Source of the DNA: Meandrina meandrites
Lineage: Eukaryota; Cnidaria; Anthozoa; Scleractinia; Meandrinidae
Length of the DNA stretch: 64,000 nucleotides
Reading direction: 5' to 3'
NCBI GenBank assembly: GCA_963693305.1
Contig: OY855903.1
Span: 28,193,955 to 28,257,954, forward strand
Part shown: in pieces, positions 56,229 through 64,000 of the stretch
Layout: the number at the start of each line of letters is the position of its first letter
Position numbering within the stretch: position 1 is the stretch's first letter
Program-made: the position numbers and the translations under genes
Notes under the pieces: generated by a model
Seen by the model: only the letters and a program-made list of their open reading frames with translations
Database searches by the model: none
Told to the model about the DNA's origin: nothing

Positions 56229-57983
56229 TCATCTTTTTAATCTTCTTGTTTTTGTTGGTCTTTCTTCCCATCTACAAAGATAATTGAATAATATGGATTA
56301 GATTTTCTATAGTAGCTAAACGAAAATGTAGACGAACCTAGCCTTGCTACCAACTGAAACCTTATTTCCTTAGGCCCAGTGGCGTGGGGATTATTAGACT
56401 TTTGTGGCAAGTGACAAATGCAAATGCCAAATGAGCACGGAACGAGTTCAGTAAAATGCGCCAGGACTTGAAATCAGAATTAAATAACATCTGTCATGGT
56501 TCGAATATGTAAAGATATGTCGTTTCCGTGTCTCCAGCTGAAGCTGCACAAGACTACTTCTTCCACTGAATAATTAATACTAAAAGTGCCCATAACGTTA
56601 ATTTTTTTCTTTTTTCAGCTGATTCTTCATAACACCCAGTTAACTTTTTCGAAAAAAATTTCCGATTTGAATAAAACGCAATTTCTTTTATAATGTTTTA
56701 AAGACGTTCAAATTTACCGCCCTTTTGGTCCACCATTCGCACCAGTCTTCCTTGGTTTGAAGTGAGTAGTGACGTAGGTTCAGGAACACGTGGTTTGAAT
56801 TGTCACTTACTTGACTTAAACAAGTGGGAATTTTGTTTCAGAGTCTACATTTAGTTCAAAATGTCGAAAAGGTGCGTTACCGCTCTTTGTAACAACGTTA
56901 ATGATCCAGAAAACAACATCAGTCTTAATGCAAATTCCTGAATCTACGTCATTTTTGAGCCTCGTGGACCCGGCGTTTATTTGACAAAAATGTATCCGGC
57001 TGATCTATCTTAAATAAACACCTGAGGCCGGGGCCTATTTTCAACTCCACCTTGGAGACCCGGCGTTTATTCGGCACCCGGCGTTTATCGAGAAAATACG
57101 GCACTCACAAAGTCTGGCGTAATACATCGTGTTACCAAGCAATTATCATCAACTTCAAAATACCCGGCCACTTTCGCGCGTCTATAAATCTACTGCTCCA
57201 GTGCTCCCACAGTGAAGCGAAAAAAAAACTTTTTTCTTCAGTGAAATACCGCTGTCCCGCAGTGGGAACAACTGTCACCGCAGTCCCGCAGTAGGTGAAT
57301 AATTTTAAGTAAAACGTGTGCAACTAGTATTTCCGCGGTCCAGGGCGCTTGCTTCGGCTCATGGATTTAAGTCGGGACCGTGTGATCAGCTACTGAATCT
57401 CATTATGGCCACCTCGGGACTGCGGTAGCAGCATTACAAGACACAAAAAAGAGGCCGGCTATTCTGAAGATTAGCCCATAGGTGAAATGATTTCAACTGC
57501 TTTAATTACCTGAACAGTTCCTCAGCAAGGCGTTCTTCTCTTTGGCGTTCAATGTCAGCCTGGATAAATAAATCAAAATCATCAGCCGAGAGTTAATGCA
57601 AACTAGACGAGAATATATCTTGAGCTACAGAAGGTGTTCAAAAGAAGGATGTGTTACCTCTCTTGCCTCCAGGAACCATTCGTCCCTATCTAGCCGCTCA
57701 GAAGACTGGTGCATAGTCAAATCACTACCGCCAATAATGGACGGAAGGCCGCTGCTGGAACCTGGATAGATTTGCTTCAAAGGTAAAACAAAATGACTCT
57801 CTTTTAGCACTTCATTAATGCATTCACTACCACATCTTCCAACAATAACTCGGCGAGTACACCTAAAGTAGGAACTTAAATTAGGATTTTTAAGAACCTT
57901 AACCTTATATGAGCACTTCCCTATACACTACTATACGAAAATCCATTACCTGACTCGTGAATTCCACGTTAAATTTCACGCGA

Positions 57984-58046
<63 letters not shown>

Positions 58047-60878
58047 ACGTGGAATTCACGAGTCAGGTAATTGATTTTCCTTAAATCGCATAACCTTTTG
58101 AAAATAAAAATGTAGTGAATGTTGCGAATTTTAGCGCAGCCTCACTTTCAAGTCGCAATACCGTGCTGAATACCTTCGCATCTCTAGCCAATCAGAGCGC
58201 GCGAATTCTTTGAGCTATGCGATTCTGTAAATAGTTACTGGGAGCTTAAAGGAACACTGTCACGGACATTTTTTGACTTTTTTAGAAAAACCGCACAAAA
58301 ATGTACAACTAAGTACTTTTAACCATGCAGGAAATGCTCCTAGAACGTAGAGGGAAGGATATCTAGCAAATCGTTGAAAGAAGAGGGTGACCGTAAATAG
58401 TTTTCATCAATTTTTCCAATCCACAAGGACAGAACTTGAAAAAGTCAGGCTGACTTTTTCAAGTTGAGATCAAAAGCTCCCGATGGTATAAAGGTGATAT
58501 CACTCTATATTTAGCTTCAGTACACAGATATAGTAATTTTAAGAAAACTTGACCACTGTAAATAGGTTTCCAGTGGTGTAAACATGTTTTTGGGCTGCTG
58601 AATTTTTGAAGTTATGCTCGTGACAGTGCCCCTTTAAGCAAACTACGACGGCAACGGCAACGAGAACGTCACCAAACAAAAGGTTTAATGAGCAAAACAA
58701 CAGCTCTGCACGTGCGTTTGAAATCGTGGTACATTTTCTAGCCGTTCTTTGCAAAACAACAATGTGAAATGACCCAATTCTGCGTATTCTGGACCACGAT
58801 ACGATACATCGAATACATACACCTTATTCGATGGTTTAACATATAATACGCGCGGATATTTTGCGAGTTGCGTAGTAAAAATACGAGCAATGAGCAAAAT
58901 GTCCACTCGTATTATATGTTAAACCATCGAATAAGGGATTTATTATTCCGCTAAAGAATAAAGTTTTGTTCGGCCATTTTGTTGCTCCGCTTTCAGTCCG
59001 TATTTTTGCCCTGTTCTACAGTGTAATAACGTGGCATATTTTGCGCGTTCTTTTGCCCTAATATGGTAAAATGGCGCAATGGTGGAATAATAAATCTGGA
59101 TAATCGCGAGATTTTCGAGTAAAATATAAATTCATTTTTCACCAGGCGCTGTCCTCGGCGTCGCCGTCGTCATTGCTCAAGCTCCCTAATATTGCATCTT
59201 TAACGGTGGAAAAAAGGAGAGCTGGCCCGTCTTAAATGAAAACAAAGACGGACTAATGTCCAAGCCATGTCATTACTCGACTTCAGTTGAGGAGCATGTG
59301 TGAATTGTTCAATCCAGTATCAGTGACTTGGTACAAACCTTTTTAAATTTTTTGAAGTTCTTGGTTACAATATTGTGTGTAGTCTTCTGTACAGTGGGCA
59401 TGACTGTTCGAACTAAAAGCGACATCTGATCAACAATCACCAGGTTACGTGGTAAATGAGCCTCGGCTTCATCCTCAAACACATACTTCTCGCTGACCTA
59501 TAGGTAAGCACACAAATTATCAAAAGTCAGGTCCCATGCACCTGATGTAGGATCACCCATTTTGCACAAAAACCCGCATTCAAATTACCCAGCAAAAAAC
59601 ACGAAACCCTGCTGGAACAGGTAACTGTTTGACGGGCAGTTCAGCTGCATCCTGTTGATTACTAGCTGGTGTAGTTATAATTTTGTTGGTTTTGAACTGC
59701 AATCCTTTAGAGTTTCTATTAAAACAATTAAACTGCTTGCCCTCGTTTTCTATGAGCGATTGTCAACTTGGCTGCGCCTCGTTGACTAGACGCTCGTAAA
59801 AGGGAGGTCTCGCAGTCTAATTGTTAAATAGAACAATAACAGCTACTGACACGTACGGTACATGCCAAGCTTAGCCTGCGAGCAGGCTCGCCTTTGGGTC
59901 ACACACGCGAGCGAGGCGAGTGGCGAACAGCGAGTCTGCGAAGCGATCCGGCTGGAGAGTCTGGTCCGCTCCCGCACCAAACACAAGCCTGTTCGCAGGC
60001 TATGCAAGGTGCACCATACCGCCAATGATTTGTAAAAGGAAATCTAACTTGTTTAATCTACCGCTAGAAATGAAGCTCTTGATTACATGATAGTACAGAC
60101 ATTGTATCCAAACCTTTCTGGGGATCCTGGAGCATAGAAACCCTGCTGGAATATGTAATTGTTTGGCACGCAGTTCAGCTGTATCTTGTTGATCACTAAC
60201 TGGTGTAGTCACGTTTGATGTATTTTGCCGGCCCTGCTCATAACCGTTATCTTGATCTTTTACTTGAGTGTCCCTGTCTGATGATTTCAAGGTATGTCTT
60301 AGATGGAGTTGGGATAGCCTGCTTTGTTCTTCCGCGTTCTCTTCTTTTCCTTCACCACCATGTGATTCACCAATGGCCATTTGACTGTCATCATTGATGT
60401 CCAGACTGTCGGCAACATTCTTCACTTTGCTCATAAGCTCATCCTTTCTTCCCTGTGGTTCTAAATCACAGTCACTGGAAGAATCATTCTTCACCTCCAA
60501 GCTATCTGCAACAATACTGTCGGCTACCGGTACTTCGAACTTGAGATTGCCTTGCGTCTTGGGTTCATCTTTGTTTTCATCCATTGAGTCACTTACCAAG
60601 GTTGTTTCCGCAGAAACAGCCAAGTTTTCTGTGTCCATCATTTTTCTTTTCTTTATTGAGGACACACTCTGATTATCAGGAAGCGACTCAGCACCTTCCG
60701 TACTGGTGCATCTGTGAGATATAATTTAATAATGTCACCACAGTAATTGTGCACCATTTTGCCAAAAGACTAAACACAAAATCTATCTACGCTTTACATG
60801 TGTAATCAACATATTTCTTGTATATTCAGTTCAGCCCTGTTTAAGTAGACATAATATCGCTTTTGTTGAGTTTGTTTC

Positions 60879-60949
<71 letters not shown>

Positions 60950-63721
60950 CTTATTTATTTGCAATATTTCAACAGGCCACCCAATTCAGCGTAGGCTGGT
61001 TTAAATGGGGGCCTGCAAACAATTACAAGACATACATTTCAAAACATTACATCACATTACATAACCTCATTACAATTACATTTCATGCAGAAAAAAGGCG
61101 AAATAGTGCAAAACTATTTACAAAGATACTGTTTCAATTTTGTTTTAAAATTAGTTAGAGAAGTTATACTTCTCAGATAGGCCGGAAGTGTGTTCCATAC
61201 TTTGGCACCGTTATACAAAAAAGAGCTCTGAAATTTAGATGTTTTAGCCAGAGGTAAACGGATTTGGTCTTTATGTCTAGTATTGTAAGTATGGAAGTCA
61301 CGAGAAAAGGAGAATTGGTTAAGAAGATAAACAGGTGCTAGGCCATGCAGGCACTTAAAAACAAGTAAAGAAATTTGATAATTGCGGCGCGCCTCTAGCG
61401 AAGGCCATCTTAGCGTATTACGAACTTCAGACTGCTGAACAATTCTGGACTCAATTATGCTAACAGCACGCCGCCGCAGCCTGTCGAGATAGCTGCGGTT
61501 AGTCTGTCCGCAGCCACCCCAGACAGCAGAGCAGTAGTCAAACAATGGAAGTACCATAGACTCATACAATGTGATGCAAGCCTCTCGAGGAACGACCCTA
61601 CGGGCTTTCCGCAGCATGCCCAACCTGGATGATATTTTGGAGGATATATAGTCAATATGGCCGTTCCAAGAGAGGGTTGGGTCAAGCATGACTCCAAGAT
61701 ACTTAAACTGATACACTCTGATAGACTCTTCTTCTCATCTCATTGCTTTCAACATGCTATCGCAAACAAAGTTTCCTTTTTAGTGGGTAGTCCGTAGGTT
61801 AGCAAGGGCCATGGTACTTCAAGTGACCATAATGCTATTTCGACTATTTCCGCATCAACACTGCAGACATAAGATGCCAATATTTCTATCTACTATAATT
61901 GATCTCACAGCTTCGCCAATGCACCCACCCTTAACATATCTCGTTTGGTTACAATGAATTATTTCCGGGAGGCTGCAATTACTTTAGAATGCTTGATCAG
62001 TGTTATTGGTCTTCAATTTTCTAGACAGTTCTTGTCTTTTCTTTTCTTTTCAATATGTGTTATACTGGCTTGTTTCCATGAGTGTGACATTTCTTTTGTT
62101 AAAAGCCTCGTTAAATGAATCAACCATAAACTTGCCCAATAAAGGCCAGAATGTTTTACAAAATTCTTTTGGGATTCCATCGTTCCCAGGCGTTTATCCC
62201 GTGCGAAAACAGCCTAATATATTTTCGTTGTTAGACCACCTGTACGGCTGGGTAAGGAGTGTAAGGCAGCATGTGAACTCCCTCACGGTGTAGGTGAAGC
62301 AACTTGTTATTTGAGAACTGAAGACTGCGAAGTGTGAAGATATAAGCTCCATACCTTTTTCCAAAATATGTTGGCTTTTTGGATTTGTGGATGCTTTGTT
62401 GTTCATTTGTACCTTGGGTCACGTCATCTTTAGTATGCCTCACAGGGATGGGCGGTTTTTTGAACTAAGGAACAAAAAATGAAACTACAGAAACTACACT
62501 CTTAAACTTCCCTACGCGTTCCCCAGGTTTTACTCACCCTGACTTTTCAATGTTTTTACGAATGTGGACATAATATCTATTAAGTATTTTCATATGACCT
62601 GAAGGTCAGTGAAGGCTTCAAATATCTTCACTGCTGACATGAATAGCTACAGGTGGGAAATCTGCAGACAAGTGTCCCTGAAAATCAGATGACAAAACAA
62701 GCAGAGTACTATCTGCTCACTTCACATCACCAATGACTGGGGCTGGCTGAGAGGTCAGCAAGGTGGATAACACTGTGATATCAAACCTTTCACCTCATTA
62801 TCATTAGCGTTTACTTGTTCTCAATAATACTTAGTTTCGGATATTGTCCTCCACAATTACCTGTGTTTCCTGGTCCGTAAAATGTTGTGAGCAAGCCCTT
62901 TGTGACATTAAATCTGCAGCTTGAAAAGACTGGCTTACAAGACTCTGCGTTAAAGGAGGAACTGAGGTAAAAGAAATGAACAATCCTTTAAATCGACTGC
63001 ACAAGTTCTATCAGATGTTTGATTATTCACCACACTGGAATGTGCATTGAGACTTGTGGGTTCTAAAATAAGCTTTGTAAGCTAAGAGCCAGTTCATTAC
63101 AACTAAAAGGCAGCAATGATGATTCCTCTATGTTCAAGATGGAATAGCAGATTGATAAACTGCAGGAATTGCCTCTGCTTCAGCCGTGTGCAGGAAACAG
63201 AAAACCTTCTGAAGGAGAATTGAAGTGACGAATAGCTTTCATAAATTTATAAAATAAAATGTAAAAAGAACTAAACAGCTCTGGCATTCACTTTGCATGA
63301 TGGTGAGTCCGAGTGAAGATCTGGCACATTACAACTTACATTAAATTACGCATTTATATTATATTCAGGAGTGCTATCACCAGCTAACTGTAATGCAATG
63401 TGCACTTCACTTAGCCTGAATAACACTCAGGTTATCCTGTTGATGGTAACTTTCAATAATGGTAATGGGTATTCCTTGTTTTGTTGATTTTGTTTGGTTT
63501 CACTCGCTATGGCCCTTTGGGTTGAGAGAGTTAGGTACAATACAGGGACAATAAGCAAAGTAAGCTGTATGTCAAAGAAAATTGTAGCAGGAGTTATCAG
63601 CTATTAGTCCACTCTATGTTTATACAAACCAGCAGTGATACTTGGATTACAATACTTGTCCAAAGACATAAAGAGCAATGCCAAACCAAGCTCAGATTCA
63701 GGGATAGGGCGGCATCTTTGT
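56229..63721 (-). CDS. NBN: Nibrin (NBN), 3' eight exons, 5' part beyond the right edge
   Basis: Regulatory subunit of the MRE11-RAD50-NBN complex, which senses DNA double-strand breaks and recruits ATM. Exons in order: 63630-63721, 62861-62961, 62355-62464, 60114-60711, 59339-59497, 57658-57774, 57510-57559, 56229-56271; phases fit at every junction, giving about 423 codons. The first exon in view carries RPIPESELGLALLFMSLDKY, the end of the second BRCT repeat (vertebrate RVIPEAEIGLAVIFM). The 598 bp exon is acidic and disordered. Then KNFKKFKKQIYPGSSSGLPS and IIGGSDL form the MRE11-binding block, and EERLAEELFR stands where vertebrates have the EExxxDDL ATM-binding motif. The protein ends in a basic TRRLKR, like LKRRR in human. 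FHA and BRCT1 must lie right of 64000. A LINE fragment sits in the 60712-62354 intron. Confidence 0.92.
57937..58226 (+). mobile_element. Palindromic dispersed repeat, copy 2
   Basis: Same sequence and orientation as 3203-3491: GAAAATCCATTACCTGACTC, a hairpin with arms holding AACCGATATCGCAC, then TAGCCAATCAGAGCGCGCGA to GCGATTCT. Here the hairpin is nearly perfect over about 65 bp per arm with a short loop near 58007. It lies in an NBN intron. Confidence 0.85.
58250..58633 (-). mobile_element. piggyBac-like MITE with TTAA flanks, copy 2
   Basis: The ends AGGAACACTGTCACGGACAT and GCTCGTGACAGTGCCCCT are inverted, with TTAA flanks at 58246-58249 and 58634-58637. It is the reverse orientation of 36518-36886 and shares the internal AAGTCAGGCTGACTTTTTCA hairpin. 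It starts 23 bp after the palindromic repeat. Confidence 0.8.
59690..59825. repeat. Hairpin repeat family, copy in NBN intron
   Basis: GAACTGCAATCCTTTAGAG, TTTCTATTAAAACAATTAAA, then CCTCGTTTTCTATGAGCGAT and TGTCAACTTGGCTGCGCCTC: the same module order as the copies in RSPH4/6 introns and at 17900-18375. The right arm (GACGCTCGTAAAAGGGAGG) is more diverged. Confidence 0.65.
59872..60002. mobile_element. Short TIR element, TAGCCTGCGAGCAGG ends
   Basis: The left end TAGCCTGCGAGCAGGCTC pairs with the right end GCCTGTTCGCAGGCTA. The body is unusually GC-rich (GCGAGCGAGGCGAGTGGCGA). 131 bp, no coding capacity, in the NBN intron beside exon 60114-60711. Confidence 0.7.
60873..60958. repeat. (TTTA)n microsatellite, LINE tail
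   Basis: About 21 TTTA units with one interruption (TTTACTTA). It forms the 3' tail of the minus-strand LINE fragment. Confidence 0.9.
60873..61735 (-). mobile_element. 5'-truncated LINE with (AAAT)n tail
   Basis: A minus-strand frame (about 61114-61716, 200 residues) matches the C-terminal part of a LINE reverse transcriptase: FKYLGVMLDPTLSWNGHI, LYESMVLPLFDYCSAVWGG, LRRRAVSIIES, HKDQIRLPLAKTS, LYNGAKVWNTLPAYLRS. The upstream RT core and ORF1 are missing, so the copy is 5'-truncated. The 3' UTR runs to an (AAAT)n tail at 60873-60958 on the plus strand (TTTA)n. The style is CR1/Jockey-like; the clade is not resolved. It is in the same orientation as NBN. Confidence 0.8.
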
Positions 63722-63882
63722 CTAGCAAACAAAAATAAATGAATGAATTTTCAAAAAGGGTAAAACTCCTACATTATGCCATATTACTGTTTTGTAAGAG
63801 ATGTATGTTTCTCATATTGTGATTTTAAATTTAATGAAATAAAACCTGTGACATGTATATAATGCATTTGTCCAGTTGGTGG

Positions 63883-63900
63883 TGGTGGTGGTGGTGGTGG

Positions 63901-63952
<52 letters not shown>

Positions 63953-63962
63953 AATAATAATA
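63883..63962. repeat. Compound (GGT)n(GAT)n(AAT)n microsatellite
   Basis: Three adjoining trinucleotide runs: GGT at about 63880-63900, GAT to about 63951, then ATA/AAT. The sequence after it, ACTTTATTCAAATACAGAG, reads in reverse complement as CTCTGTATTTGAATAAAGT, so a minus-strand retroelement 3' end may continue off the right edge. Confidence 0.85.
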
Positions 63963-64000
63963 CTTTATTCAAATACAGAGTACAAAGAGTATTTGAAAAG

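Noticed and set aside
57775..57862. An upstream extension of the NBN exon (frame open with CTRRVIVGRCGSECIN)
   Set aside because: Starting at the acceptor near 57862 breaks phase with the 59339 exon and gives a stop. The acceptor ending at 57775 joins FKK to QIYPG in phase, matching the vertebrate order.

Overview
The window is animal nuclear DNA, most likely from a cnidarian and probably an anthozoan (coral or anemone). Genes are split into short exons with GT/AG introns. The DNA is AT-rich and full of short inverted-repeat elements. The genes are a metazoan set: exocyst SEC5, radial spoke RSPH4/6, TOX and nibrin. The lineage call is inference from gene content and repeat style. I reassembled four minus-strand genes by reading splice sites and checking that reading phase carries through every junction.

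Layout, left to right. 530-5267 (-): the 5' end of EXOC2/SEC5, three exons holding the IPT/TIG domain; the gene continues off the left edge. 5268-9832: repeat-rich DNA with a 2.4 kb inverted-repeat-bounded block. 9843-15416 (+): one uninterrupted 1857-codon gene joining a DEAH RNA helicase to a C-terminal RBR ubiquitin ligase. 18792-34970 (-): complete 14-exon radial spoke head protein 4/6 gene (513 aa). Its largest intron carries a damaged DIRS-type retroelement in the opposite orientation. 35171-35875 (+): intronless short-chain dehydrogenase, divergent from RSPH4/6 across 200 bp. 40486-52976 (-): complete 9-exon TOX-family HMG-box gene (1062 aa). 56229-63721 (-): the 3' eight exons of nibrin (NBN), from the end of the second BRCT to the ATM-binding tail. 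A 5'-truncated LINE sits in one NBN intron. The N-terminal half of NBN lies beyond the right edge.

The genes do not form a pathway: they cover exocytosis, RNA/ubiquitin biology, motile cilia, redox metabolism, chromatin and double-strand-break repair. Introns and spacers are filled with foldback elements, TIR elements (including a piggyBac-like pair with TTAA flanks and a pogo/Tigger-like element with TA flanks), tRNA-derived SINEs, and microsatellites, several of which look like retroelement tails.

Most notable: the intronless DEAH-RBR gene; a DIRS element whose terminal repeat cuts into the start of its recombinase; an 80 bp near-perfect hairpin with a 9 bp target duplication; SINE copies with a common head but different tails; and several dispersed hairpin families present two to six times in this window.
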